Below, piece by piece: positions 35,081 through 44,454 of a stretch of 64,000 nt of DNA. Each line of letters starts with the position of its first letter. Within the stretch, counting starts at the first letter, position 1. A model generated the notes under the pieces. It did no database searches. It saw nothing but the letters and a program-made list of their open reading frames with translations, and was not told where the DNA came from. The stretch is taken from contig JBBISA010000010.1 of assembly GCA_037441525.1 (NCBI GenBank), forward strand, positions 19,980 through 83,979. Direction: 5' to 3'. This DNA is from SKVR01 sp037441525. GTDB lineage: Bacteria > Bacteroidota > Bacteroidia > Bacteroidales > UBA7960. Made by a program: the position numbers and the translations under genes.

Positions 35081-35781
35081 CTTTAAGAATTTAAGCAATA
35101 ACAGAAAATTAAATGTATTTTTGGCAAGAACTATCTGATGAAAAATCCGATGGTTAAGAAAGCATCGTTTGATGGTTTTCCTACTATCCTGAAAAGGAAA
35201 GGTTATTGCCTGAGCTCATTGAATTTCTACCGGAGTCAAATTTATAAAAAACATGATTAATGACTCATTGATAAAATATACCCCGGATTAGCCATTCGCC
35301 ACTTTTTTTAAAATGACCATTATTGGAAATATTTCAGTTATGGCTAATGGCAATAATATTTTAAGAATAACAAATTGCGGTAACCAAACCCAATACAAAA
35401 AAATTGTAATTTAAATAATTGATAACCAATCAATAGAATACAAAAAACAGAAGAAATTTTTAAAATCATAATATTTTGGGTAACAACAATAATCTGAATG
35501 AATTGAGTTTGATGCCGACCAATTAAGATGAAATTCTCAGCTGCAAGCATTGAGTGTGAAAAAAAATCACATCTCCAAACTTCTTTCAAACATGAATTAT
35601 TTTATAATGAAACAACAGGTATTTTATACAAATACAATTAAATTACCGAGTGAAATAGCCTGTTTTAGCTATTAAAAAGGAATTGAATCACTTAGTTTAT
35701 TAATTTTGTTTTTACTATCTAAACAATTTACTAAACACAATATTCCTCTTCCCAAATAAACCCTAAATCCAAATCCAAGCC
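35081..35781. other. Long AT-rich intergenic region
   Basis: About 700 bp without a convincing gene, tRNA or repeat. TAATTTTG at 35701-35708 (plus strand) is a reasonable -7 box for the sensor gene starting at 35782. The minus-strand 81-codon frame at 35344-35589 has no recognisable features. Confidence 0.5.
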
Positions 35782-38358
35782 ATGAAGAAAATCAATAATC
35801 TCTGGAACCATTTAGGCCTGAAACATAAATTTAGTTTGGTATTTACCCTTTTGCTCACCCTTTTTCTTATTGTCATGGGTATTATTGTATATCAAACCCG
35901 ATTAAACTATCAGCGAAATCAGTCATACAATACCATGCGGGCTCATACAGCCGACCTGTATACCCATGTAGAAACATATTATTTGGTTAAAAAGGACCAA
36001 GCTCAAAAAACAGGAATTACCATTCGTGGAATTCTGGATCAGTTGCCCACTGACGAAACGGATTATTCGCTTATATCTGGTTTAAATGCTCTAACCAACA
36101 TTTCAACTGAAAATACTATTACCAATGAAGACATTGATTACCTGGCCAATAGACTTTCCCAGACCAGTTATCTCCAGGTAGGATTCGCAACTATAATTGA
36201 CACAAAGGGTGTTTTCTTGGTTCATCCAACCGAAAAAGGAAAAAATATTGAAACAACCAAGCTATTTGCTGATTTAAGTAAATCGAACCAGGGAGAACTT
36301 TCTTTTCAGTGGCCTGAAGGCTCTTCGAAAAAGGAAAATCATGCAATCTTTTACCGATATTTTCAGCCCTGGGATATATATATTGCCACAGTGATTAATA
36401 CTGATGATGTTATTTATAAACCCCTTGGAGCTGTGACCAACCTTATTTTTATAAGTTTACTGGTTGGGGTTGTTTTATTTTATCTTGCCGTCAGATGGCT
36501 TATGTTGCTCATTAGCAACCCCATTGCACAAACATCAGACACGCTTCAGGTACTTTCGAAAGGGAAGGAACATGCTGAACTCAATACAATCCGTGTTGAC
36601 GAAATTGGTGTTGTATACCGGCACATCAACAACCTGATAAGAGGCCTTAAGGATACTGCCGAATTTGCCCGCGAAATTGGCAGAAAGAATTTCGACCACC
36701 CATTTACCCCTCTAAGTGAGGACGATGCTTTGGGCAATGCCCTCATTGAAATGCGGGAAAGCCTTAAAAAAGCTGAAGAAGATGAAAAATTGCGCAAGGT
36801 TGAAGATGAAAAAAGACGTTGGACCACTGAAGGATTGGCCAAATTTGGTGAAATCCTCCGAATTAACAACGACAACATGGAGGCTCTTTCTAATAACATC
36901 ATTAAAAATCTTGTGAAGTATCTTAATATCAATCAGGGTGGTTTGTTTATTCTGAACGACAGCAACTATGGGGAGAAATTTTTGGAGCTTACAGGATGCT
37001 ATGCTTTCGACCGGCAGAAATTTCTTAAGAAGAGGATTGAAATTGGCGAAGGAATAACAGGTACTTGTGTTCTTGAAAAACAAAGTATCTATCTGAGAAA
37101 TATTCCGGAGAATTATATCAATATTACCAGTGGGCTTGGCGATGCATCGCCAGGGTTTCTCTTGGTGGTACCACTTAAGCTGAATGAAGAAGTTCATGGT
37201 GTGGTGGAACTTGCTTCGTTTAATGAATTTCAACCCCATGAAATTGAATTTGTTGAAAAAATCGGTGAAAGCATTGCATCGACTATTTCGGGAGTTAAAA
37301 TTGCAGAACGCACATCCCAACTTCTTGAACAGTCACAGCAGCAATCGGAAGAAATGAAAGCACAGGAGGAGGAAATGCGTCAGAATATGGAAGAGATGCA
37401 ATCCACCCAGGAAGAATTGCAACGACGCAATGAAGAAATGAAAAAAATTCAGGAAGACCTCGATAAGGAGTCAGCCTTGTTGCGAGCATTGTTAGAATAT
37501 TCTGAAGATACTATCTATTTCAAAGATAGAGAAAGTAAGTTTTTGCGCGTAAGCAAATCTCTGCTTAATCATTGGAGTATTGAAGGACAGACACAGATTA
37601 TGGGCTTATCAGATTTTGACCTTACAACTTTCGAAAATGCAAAGCCCAAATACGATGCCGAGCAAGAAATTATGCGTACGGGCAAACCCATTAAAATTGA
37701 AGAAAAAGATATTACCATTGATGGCTCAGTACGATGGATTTCGACTGTAAAAATGCCTCTTTACGACCAGAAGGGCAATGTTGTGGGAACCTTTGGCATT
37801 AGCCGTGATATTACAGATTTCAAGAAAACCCTTGATAAGGCAAGGGAAAATGAAACAGAACTCATGTCCAAGGTCAACGAAATAGAAAATCTGAAGCAAA
37901 ACCTTGAAATGAGTAACAATCAAATGAAACTTCAAAAAAATACTGTCATCCGTATTTTGAATGAAATTCCTCAGAAAGTTTATCTGAAAGACAAAGACCT
38001 GAAATTCTTGTTTGTTAACCAGGCTGTTGCCGATGTTTACGAAAATAAAACCATTGAAGACGTGATTGGCACCACCGATTTTGATCATTACGAAAAAGAA
38101 TTGGCTAAAACTTATGAAAAATCTGACAAAGAAGTAATTGAAAAGGGAGAACAGACCTTTGAGCAGGAAGACATTGTAAAAGGAGATATTAAAATTGTGA
38201 GGTCGAATAAGAAGCCCTTTTATATAGACTATCTTGATCAGACAGGCTTGTTGGGAATTCAGACGGATATTACAGAAATTGTAAAATTCCGTGAACTGGA
38301 GAAGGAAAACCATAAACTCAAATCGGAACTTGACAAGCTCAAAGGAAAGAAAACGTAA
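35782..38358 (+). CDS. Membrane sensor with Cache, HAMP, GAF and two PAS domains but no output domain
   Basis: 858 residues. Membrane segment 1 (about 17-38), extracytoplasmic Cache-type sensor (about 40-215, with GFATIIDTKGVFLVHPTEKG), membrane segment 2 (about 220-242), HAMP-like linker, GAF domain (about 345-515, NINQGGLFILNDSN), a Glu/Gln-rich coiled coil (515-565), PAS 1 (about 567-690, YFKDRESKFLRVSKSLLNHW), a second coiled coil, PAS 2 (about 730-835, YLKDKDLKFLFVNQAVADVY) and a terminal coiled coil ending in Lys. No histidine kinase, GGDEF, EAL or methyl-accepting region follows, so it must signal through protein contacts. It is not in an operon. Confidence 0.9.
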   Translation: MKKINNLWNHLGLKHKFSLVFTLLLTLFLIVMGIIVYQTRLNYQRNQSYNTMRAHTADLYTHVETYYLVKKDQAQKTGITIRGILDQLPTDETDYSLISGLNALTNISTENTITNEDIDYLANRLSQTSYLQVGFATIIDTKGVFLVHPTEKGKNIETTKLFADLSKSNQGELSFQWPEGSSKKENHAIFYRYFQPWDIYIATVINTDDVIYKPLGAVTNLIFISLLVGVVLFYLAVRWLMLLISNPIAQTSDTLQVLSKGKEHAELNTIRVDEIGVVYRHINNLIRGLKDTAEFAREIGRKNFDHPFTPLSEDDALGNALIEMRESLKKAEEDEKLRKVEDEKRRWTTEGLAKFGEILRINNDNMEALSNNIIKNLVKYLNINQGGLFILNDSNYGEKFLELTGCYAFDRQKFLKKRIEIGEGITGTCVLEKQSIYLRNIPENYINITSGLGDASPGFLLVVPLKLNEEVHGVVELASFNEFQPHEIEFVEKIGESIASTISGVKIAERTSQLLEQSQQQSEEMKAQEEEMRQNMEEMQSTQEELQRRNEEMKKIQEDLDKESALLRALLEYSEDTIYFKDRESKFLRVSKSLLNHWSIEGQTQIMGLSDFDLTTFENAKPKYDAEQEIMRTGKPIKIEEKDITIDGSVRWISTVKMPLYDQKGNVVGTFGISRDITDFKKTLDKARENETELMSKVNEIENLKQNLEMSNNQMKLQKNTVIRILNEIPQKVYLKDKDLKFLFVNQAVADVYENKTIEDVIGTTDFDHYEKELAKTYEKSDKEVIEKGEQTFEQEDIVKGDIKIVRSNKKPFYIDYLDQTGLLGIQTDITEIVKFRELEKENHKLKSELDKLKGKKT

Positions 38359-38505
38359 TAAATTTTATCAGGCTTATTTCAGTTTTGGCACCTCAGCGAT
38401 GATAAAACAATGGTTGTAGGGCAATAATCTGTTAATCAAAATCAATTAAACCAATTATCCGGATATTTAAGAACCGATAGGCTTAAAACCCAACTTTTTT
38501 TTGCC

Positions 38506-39357
38506 ATGTTGACCCAAAAATATATAGGTGCCCATGTCAGCTCATCAGGAGGAGTGGAGTTTGCACCCATCAACGCGGCAAAAATTGGAGCAACAGCTTT
38601 TGCCCTTTTCACCAAGAATCAGAAACAATGGTTTTCAAAAGCCCTGACAAGCGAAAATATTGAACTGTTTAAGGCAAACTGCATCAAGTATGGCTATGGG
38701 CCTGAGCAAATACTACCTCACGACAGTTACCTTATCAACCTTGGGCATCCGGAAGATGATGGACTCAGAAAATCGCGCGCAGCCTTTCTGGATGAAATGA
38801 CACGGGCTGAACAATTGGGTATTACAATGCTTAACTTCCACCCGGGCAGCCATTTAAAACAGATTTCGGAGGACGAATGTTTGCAAAGAATTTCCGAGTC
38901 AATCAACATCACCCTACAGAAAACAAAGGGGGTAACGGCAGTAATAGAAAATACGGCCGGACAAGGGAGTAATGTAGGATTCAGGTTTGAACACCTTGCC
39001 CGAATGATTGAACTGGTTGATTACAAAAACCGTATTGGTGTATGTATTGATACCTGCCATAGCTGGGCAGCAGGATATGATTTCGGATCAGCCGAAGGTT
39101 ACGAAGCTGTGTGGAAAGAATTTGATGCCGTGGTAGGGCTGGAGTATTTAAAGGCAATTCACCTGAACGATGCAAAAAAAGAGCGCGGCAGCCGCGTTGA
39201 CCGACATTCGTCTATCGGAGATGGATTTCTTGGATTCCCTGTTTTTTCACGTATTATGAAAGACCCCCGACTCAACGGAATTCCCATTATTCTGGAAACC
39301 CCAGACGAAACCAAATGGGCTGACGAAATTGCATGGCTTAAAGGTGAGATGAAATAA
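38506..39357 (+). CDS. nfo: Endonuclease IV (AP endonuclease)
   Basis: 283 residues, TIM-barrel AP endonuclease with three Zn ions. Metal ligands are visible in LPHDSYLINLGHP, LNFHPGSH, VIENTAGQGSNVGF, GVCIDTCHSWAAGYD, IHLNDAKKERGSRVDRH and ILETP. It cleaves DNA 5' to abasic sites and removes blocked 3' ends in base-excision repair. It forms a single-gene unit. Confidence 0.97.
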   Translation: MLTQKYIGAHVSSSGGVEFAPINAAKIGATAFALFTKNQKQWFSKALTSENIELFKANCIKYGYGPEQILPHDSYLINLGHPEDDGLRKSRAAFLDEMTRAEQLGITMLNFHPGSHLKQISEDECLQRISESINITLQKTKGVTAVIENTAGQGSNVGFRFEHLARMIELVDYKNRIGVCIDTCHSWAAGYDFGSAEGYEAVWKEFDAVVGLEYLKAIHLNDAKKERGSRVDRHSSIGDGFLGFPVFSRIMKDPRLNGIPIILETPDETKWADEIAWLKGEMK

Positions 39358-39627
39358 CTTTCCGGATTAATTTCGGACTATCTCAAATTTCTTAACATAA
39401 TCACAGTCAATGGTAATGCATAGTCAAGCTCCTATTAAAACCTTTATGGGGATATTATAGTTCTGAAATAGAGAAGATACTCACTCCGGTGTAGCACCAA
39501 TTTGTATGTACAGAAAATATTCAATACAAAATCATGGCCTTACCAGAATGTTGATCAGGCTAACCATTTCCTGACAACTGATAATTATGGCAACGATAGA
39601 ATCTTAGCCATCTGCAAAAGAGACAAA

Positions 39628-40536
39628 TCAAACCCACTCGTAAGGGGTTTCCTGATAAACATAATAATTGAGCCAGTTAATAAAGAATAGATTTGCACCA
39701 GCCCGCCATCGTACCAAAGGACGTGCATCAGGATTATTGTGAGGGAAATAGTTTTCAGGCAGCGCAGTGTTCAGGCCGCGGGCTTTATCGCGCACATATT
39801 CGGTTTTAAGTGTATCGGGGTTGTATTCGAAGTGCCCCGTAACAAAAACCTGCCTGAAATCGCGCGATGCAACCACATTAACCCCTGCCCGGTCAGAGTA
39901 ACATGCTAATATAAGCTCCGGATGTTCCATAATATCTTCGCGACGGGTTTCGGTATAGCGAGAGTGAGGCACATATACTATATCATCAAAACCTCTGAAC
40001 AAGGGCAATGATGGCTCTGTGATTCGATGTTCAAACACCCCAAAAAGCTTGGCAGGGAGAGAAAATTTTCCGATTCCGTAATGGTGATATAATCCTGCCT
40101 GAGCACCCCAGCAAATATGCAATGTATTAGTTACATGAGTTTTACTCCATTCCATAACCTGCTGAAGGTCTTTCCAGTAGTCAACCTGCTCAAAATCGAG
40201 ATGCTCAACCGGTGCACCTGTGATTATGAGCCCATCGTAGCGATTATTTTTTATCTGATCAAAGGTTTTATAAAAAATATTCATGTGCTCTTTCGATGTA
40301 TTCTTCGACTCATGTTTGTCCATATAGAAAAACTCAAGTTCTATCTGTATAGGGCTATTGGAGAGCAACCGGATAAAATCGGTTTCGGTAACAATTTTAA
40401 GTGGCATCAGGTTGCATAAGACAATTTTAAGTGGACGTATATCCTGATGAAGGGCACGCCGCGCTTCCATAATGAAGATATTTTCATGACGAAGAATATC
40501 ATTGGCAGGCAGGTTATCGGGAATATTTATTGGCAT
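39628..40536 (-). CDS. metA: MetA-family homoserine O-acyltransferase, probably acetyl-CoA specific
   Basis: 302 residues. Class-I glutamine-amidotransferase fold: catalytic Cys in LHICWGAQAGLYHHYG (about 142), His/Glu in VTGHFEYNPDTLKTEYV (about 235-237). TGAPVEHLDFEQVDYW carries Glu after TGAPV; in this family Glu at that site goes with acetyl-CoA and Gly with succinyl-CoA, so the product should be O-acetylhomoserine. First committed step of methionine synthesis. It lies about 4.5 kb from the methionine-synthase activation-domain gene. I see no SAM riboswitch in the leader. Confidence 0.93.
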   Translation of the reverse strand: MPINIPDNLPANDILRHENIFIMEARRALHQDIRPLKIVLCNLMPLKIVTETDFIRLLSNSPIQIELEFFYMDKHESKNTSKEHMNIFYKTFDQIKNNRYDGLIITGAPVEHLDFEQVDYWKDLQQVMEWSKTHVTNTLHICWGAQAGLYHHYGIGKFSLPAKLFGVFEHRITEPSLPLFRGFDDIVYVPHSRYTETRREDIMEHPELILACYSDRAGVNVVASRDFRQVFVTGHFEYNPDTLKTEYVRDKARGLNTALPENYFPHNNPDARPLVRWRAGANLFFINWLNYYVYQETPYEWV

Positions 40537-41040
40537 TGAATAAACCTTATTTTATATAATTGTTAAGGGTGCAAATATAACCAGTAAATACTAAAAGATT
40601 ATCTGCACCACTGGCAAAAATTTGCTTTCTATTTCATTTAACGCCATTCCTTTTCCATGCGCCTGTATTCAAATCGTTTCCTTTCTTTCCTGATATTTTT
40701 TTCGCATCGCAAACTATAATGCGGAATCATTTTCCACAGAAATTATCAGGAAGCTGGCCCTTATAATCTTTACTATTTACAAATAAAATTTGTGATTAAG
40801 ACCCGTACGATTGAGAGAGGTAAATGGATTGACAGGCATAGAGCAATTGCAGAATGGACATTAAATGGATGGGGACAGATTGATGTTGTAAATTATTAAT
40901 AGCCATTGGCACGATTACTGACGGCATTTTAATTAAAAAATGCAGCCCGACAGCATGGGTGAACTTCGGAAACCAAGCAAATATAATTTCTGTATTTTTG
41001 TCCAACTAACCTTAGTGCTCAGCAGTTATAATATAATCCC
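40537..41040. other. Intergenic region with divergent promoters
   Basis: A 504-bp gap. TATATTTG on the minus strand (40572-40579) is a candidate -7 box for metA. TATTTTTG on the plus strand (40993-41000) is one for the small lipoprotein at 41041. Nothing else is recognisable; a 69-codon minus frame at 40796-41005 is not convincing. Confidence 0.5.
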
Positions 41041-41277
41041 ATGAATGTAAAAAATCAATCCTGCAATTATTTAATACTTGCCATGATGGCAATACTTCTT
41101 ATGGCCGTATCCTGCAAAAGATGCATTGTATGCGAAACCAAAGACCAGAACAATCAAACCATAATGGAGGTTGAAATGTGTGCATCGGGCAAAGGTGCCG
41201 CACAAAAGATCAAAGATTTTGAAAAGGAAATCAAAGAAGGCAATCCCAACGCTGTTTGCAAGGAAAAATACTGGTGA
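41041..41277 (+). CDS. Small Cys-containing lipoprotein, function unknown
   Basis: 78 residues. A signal with lipobox LLMAVSC (Cys 25) is followed by a short mature part (CKRCIVCETKDQNNQTIMEV) with paired Cys and a charged helix (KGAAQKIKDFEKEIKEG). Three further Cys residues in the mature part could form disulfides. A candidate -7 box lies 41 bases upstream. It is probably an outer-membrane or periplasmic lipoprotein; I recognise no family. Confidence 0.7.
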   Translation: MNVKNQSCNYLILAMMAILLMAVSCKRCIVCETKDQNNQTIMEVEMCASGKGAAQKIKDFEKEIKEGNPNAVCKEKYW

Positions 41278-41336
41278 TGAACAAGCCTGAGTAAATCTCT
41301 GAATATTTCCGGCATTTCATGTGTTTATTTTTTAAT

Positions 41337-41486
41337 TTTTCCATCCGTAAATAATTTTTGAATTAAGGTCGGATAGCTTGTTCCGTCATTACGGGAGAAC
41401 TCCCTTTTTGCTATTTTGGCTTCGCCGAGCTCGTAAACCCGGTTCATGGGTGTTTGTGTTTTTTCGCAGACATGTTCGTTTCATAG
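41337..41486 (-). repeat. Dispersed structured intergenic element, copy B
   Basis: Reverse-strand relative of copy A at 23020-23170. Read on the minus strand it begins CTATGAAACGAACAT at 41486, has 26 unlike nucleotides of the same length, and then aligns ungapped over 80 nt. Hairpins are kept, with changes that often preserve pairing: CCGGGT..GCTCGG and a GGGAG-TT-CTCCC stem longer than in copy A. It ends AATTATTTACGGATGG. It lies in a 320-bp gap between a small lipoprotein gene and the gene at 41599. Confidence 0.75.
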
Positions 41487-41598
41487 TCAGAAATTGCAAC
41501 CGGTTATTCGCTTAAATCAATAATTTTAATTAATTTAAAGAACTGGAAAATATTCACCTGCCACGGTCTTAACACCGGGTAATACCTTTTAAAATTGG

Positions 41599-42141
41599 AT
41601 GGCTACAAAAAAATATGACTTGATCACAAGATTCAGAACCATGCCTGAAAAGCACTGCTTTCTGACCCTCATCATTCTCACACTGGTTATAACAGCCTGC
41701 AAATCGCCTTCGCGTGTAAACGGTAAAGATGATCACAACAATCGGGCAAAAATGGAAATTGACCATACTCCGATGATACTTCTGGTAAACGGGGAAATTT
41801 TCTCCGTCGATTCAGTCGTGATTATTGATGCAACCCTAAGCCCTGGAACCCTGCGCGAGCGCAACAAGCACCAGGGAGATACCACCCCGAGCGATATGCT
41901 CATAACATTTATGAACAATAACTTTGAAAAGTGTATGCAAATAGGCATCGATAATCCACTGGTGCGCAGGGTGGAATTTTCAAATAATCATCAATCCCTG
42001 CAAACCCAAACCATTGAGCTCGAACGCGCTCATTTCTTTGCAAGAGTGCAATACACATCCTGCATGCAACAGATTATGGTTCAAAAAGTTACTCAGCCAG
42101 GGTTGAAAACTTTATTAATTCATCCTTTACCCTTACCTTGA
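41599..42141 (+). CDS. Hypothetical lipoprotein
   Basis: 180 residues from ATG 41599; ATG 41641 gives 166 residues and a neater lipoprotein signal (MPEKHCFLTLIILTLVITAC). The mature part has a short stretch like a plug or carboxypeptidase-type domain (MILLVNGEIFSVDSVVIIDA) and an Asp/His-rich linker after the lipid Cys. No family recognised. It lies 9 bases before the M64 peptidase gene, so the two are probably cotranscribed. Confidence 0.65.
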   Translation: MATKKYDLITRFRTMPEKHCFLTLIILTLVITACKSPSRVNGKDDHNNRAKMEIDHTPMILLVNGEIFSVDSVVIIDATLSPGTLRERNKHQGDTTPSDMLITFMNNNFEKCMQIGIDNPLVRRVEFSNNHQSLQTQTIELERAHFFARVQYTSCMQQIMVQKVTQPGLKTLLIHPLPLP

Positions 42142-42150
42142 TACCCGCCT

Positions 42151-43473
42151 ATGAAGATTATAACTTTTCATAATCAATTATATAAACTACTAATTCTCCT
42201 TGTCTTTCCGGAATTACTGGCAGCACAGGTTTTCCCGGTGGAAGTTCTTAAATACAGTGGCCCGCCCGACAAGTTTTTGAACATTGTTATTTTGGGCGAT
42301 GGTTATACTTCGACCCAACAGGATAAGTTTATGCTTGATGCGACTAAAGCCAGCAACGGTTTTCTCAGCGAAGAGCCATTTAAAAAGTATCGCGACTCCA
42401 TCAATATTTTTGCTGTTAAAGTAGTTTCGAACGCTTCGGGGGCAGCTATGAACCCCAATAACCTGATCGACAACTATTTTGGCAGTTCATACTGGTCGTA
42501 CAACATTGAAAGACTGTTGGTTGCATGGCGCAGCAATTTGGTATTAAATGTTCTCAATACCAATACACCATTTTATGATGAAGGGGTAATCATGGTAAAC
42601 GACAGCAAATATGGGGGTTCGGGTGGCCAGTTTGCAGTTTTCTCCACTCACACCGATGCCATTGAACTCATGCTTCACGAGTTTGGCCATTCGTTTTCTG
42701 ATTTGGCCGACGAATACTGGGCCGGACAACAATATGCTGCGGAAAGGGCAAACATGACCCAGGTTTCTAATCCTGCCACCATAAAATGGAAGAATTTTCT
42801 TTATACCAATGGAGTGGGCATATATCCCCATGAAGAATCGCCCACCTGGTACAGGCCCCATCAAAACTGCAAAATGCGTTATCTCAACAGGGATTTCTGC
42901 GTTGTTTGCATCAATAAAATGACCACTGACATTAAGGCATTGATCAAACTATCGCCTATGGGCAAACCGGTTTCCTTTTTCGTGGCCAATAACATCAAGG
43001 TTATTCCGGGTGCACAAGTGAGTTTTTACGATCTTTCATCCAATGCTCCCAATAAATGGGAATGGACTTTTGCCGGGGGCACTCCATCGGCAAGCAATGA
43101 AAAAAACCCGGTAGTTACCTATAACGAACCAGGCACCTGGTCAGTTAGTCTTAAGGTAACCAACTCAAACGGCCATAATACATTTACCCGCTCTAACCTT
43201 ATTGCGGTTGCAGGCGTAACCAATATTCCGGACATCGAATTTGTGCAGTCGGTAACAGTTTATCCCAACCCGGCAAGCGAGCATGTTACCGTAACCCTTC
43301 CCGACCATCGCTTCTCCCCTACTAATTACAGGCTTATAAACCATGCAGGGCTTAGTGTTGAAACAGGAACTTATACGGGGGTGTTAGATATTTCACACCT
43401 ATCAAAAGGGGTTTACTTTCTTCAGCTCATTGATGGCCAAAACACCATTACGAAAAAGCTTGTGAAGCAATAA
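42151..43473 (+). CDS. Secreted M64-family metallopeptidase with PKD and T9SS sorting domains
   Basis: 440 residues. Signal peptide to about residue 24. The catalytic domain carries the M64 zinc motif MLHEFGHSFSDLADEYW (His at about 176 and 180), preceded by the family opener LNIVILGDGYTSTQQDKFM. A PKD domain lies around residues 275-350 (WEWTFAGGTPSASNEKNPVV). The end is a T9SS sorting domain (VTVYPNPASEHVTVTL ... LSKGVYFLQLIDG). M64 was founded on an IgA-cleaving protease; substrates of environmental members are unknown. It should be exported to the surface or medium. Confidence 0.92.
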   Translation: MKIITFHNQLYKLLILLVFPELLAAQVFPVEVLKYSGPPDKFLNIVILGDGYTSTQQDKFMLDATKASNGFLSEEPFKKYRDSINIFAVKVVSNASGAAMNPNNLIDNYFGSSYWSYNIERLLVAWRSNLVLNVLNTNTPFYDEGVIMVNDSKYGGSGGQFAVFSTHTDAIELMLHEFGHSFSDLADEYWAGQQYAAERANMTQVSNPATIKWKNFLYTNGVGIYPHEESPTWYRPHQNCKMRYLNRDFCVVCINKMTTDIKALIKLSPMGKPVSFFVANNIKVIPGAQVSFYDLSSNAPNKWEWTFAGGTPSASNEKNPVVTYNEPGTWSVSLKVTNSNGHNTFTRSNLIAVAGVTNIPDIEFVQSVTVYPNPASEHVTVTLPDHRFSPTNYRLINHAGLSVETGTYTGVLDISHLSKGVYFLQLIDGQNTITKKLVKQ

Positions 43474-43539
43474 AAAAGAATAGGTACAATATGGTGAACC
43501 TGAATAATTTCAGAAAATCAATCTTCCGGTATATTCTAT

Positions 43540-44454
43540 CTACTGCCGCTTAAAGCCGGCACCAATAAATTTTAGCCCTTCTGAAATATTGTTCCGCCAG
43601 TAGGTCCAGTTGTGGTCGCCATCGCGAACCCTGAACTGGTGTGGTATTCCCTGCTTGCGCATGGCAATGTGGAGCATGGCGTTGCCTTCAAAAAGAAAAT
43701 CATCGTCGCCATTATCTATATAGAATCTTACCCTTTTTATCTGATCGGGAGGCAACGACTGCATCAGATTAATGATAGAGTGGCTTTTCCAGTATTCAGT
43801 GATTCGGTTTCCATCGGGATCAACCCTAAAAAGTTTTCCAAAAAGCAAATTGTAGTTGTCGACAGGCATGGCTTTTATCTCATCATCAGTAAATACTGCG
43901 GAGCTAAACGCAGCGCAGGCAGAAAACATATCAGGGTGCTTAAGGGCATAGATCAATGAACCATAACCACCCATTGAAAGACCCGATACCGCCCTGTACT
44001 CACGGTTGTTGCGTGTGCGGTAGGTACGGTCGATAAAAGGGACGAATTCCGTTATCATAATATCTTCGAAAGGATTGGAGCTATCCTGTGCGTTGATGTA
44101 AAATGAAACCCCGGCATCGGGCATTACGATGATCATGGGGGGGATTTCGCGGTTGGCAATAGCACGATCGGCAGTGGCATTAACCTCGCCAAACTGCAGC
44201 CATGCAGTTTCGTTATCGCTGTAACCATGCAACAGGTAAACAACAGGATAACGGCGGGCTGATTCATCGTAGCCAGGCGGAAGGTAAATTGCATAGTTCA
44301 CATTCCTTTTGCCCAGTTCACTTCGCATAGAAAGGCCCTCGATAACTTTTCCCTGCTGGTAATAACCTGAATTACTTGTGGTTTGAGCCATCAGGCCTGT
44401 TTGCAGAATCGCAAAAACCACCATCAAAACCGCACCTGCAAAGCGCTTTTCCAT
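43540..44454 (-). CDS. Secreted alpha/beta-hydrolase esterase (esterase D / CE1-like)
   Basis: 304 residues with a cleavable signal (cleavage near GLMAQ, residue 24). Esterase fold: YPVVYLLHGYSDNETAW (oxyanion region), nucleophile elbow SGLSMGGYGSLIYA (Ser about 155), acid region YIDNGDDDFLFEGN and catalytic His in RDGDHNWTYWR. It resembles feruloyl- or acetylxylan-type esterases that deacylate plant polysaccharide, but the substrate cannot be fixed. It faces the M64 gene convergently and is single-gene. Confidence 0.9.
   Translation of the reverse strand: MEKRFAGAVLMVVFAILQTGLMAQTTSNSGYYQQGKVIEGLSMRSELGKRNVNYAIYLPPGYDESARRYPVVYLLHGYSDNETAWLQFGEVNATADRAIANREIPPMIIVMPDAGVSFYINAQDSSNPFEDIMITEFVPFIDRTYRTRNNREYRAVSGLSMGGYGSLIYALKHPDMFSACAAFSSAVFTDDEIKAMPVDNYNLLFGKLFRVDPDGNRITEYWKSHSIINLMQSLPPDQIKRVRFYIDNGDDDFLFEGNAMLHIAMRKQGIPHQFRVRDGDHNWTYWRNNISEGLKFIGAGFKRQ

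Noticed and set aside
35344..35589. 81-codon minus-strand frame in the long intergenic region
   Set aside because: AT-rich composition, no signal, domain or neighbour support.
40537..40700. Possible SAM riboswitch in the metA leader
   Set aside because: No SAM-I or SAM-II conserved blocks could be found on the minus strand.
40796..41005. 69-codon minus-strand frame upstream of the small lipoprotein
   Set aside because: No family resemblance, and it overlaps the lipoprotein promoter.
41447..41523. Short plus-strand frame MGVCVFSQTCSFHSQ... across repeat copy B
   Set aside because: It is not preserved in copy A and has no family features, so coding is unlikely.
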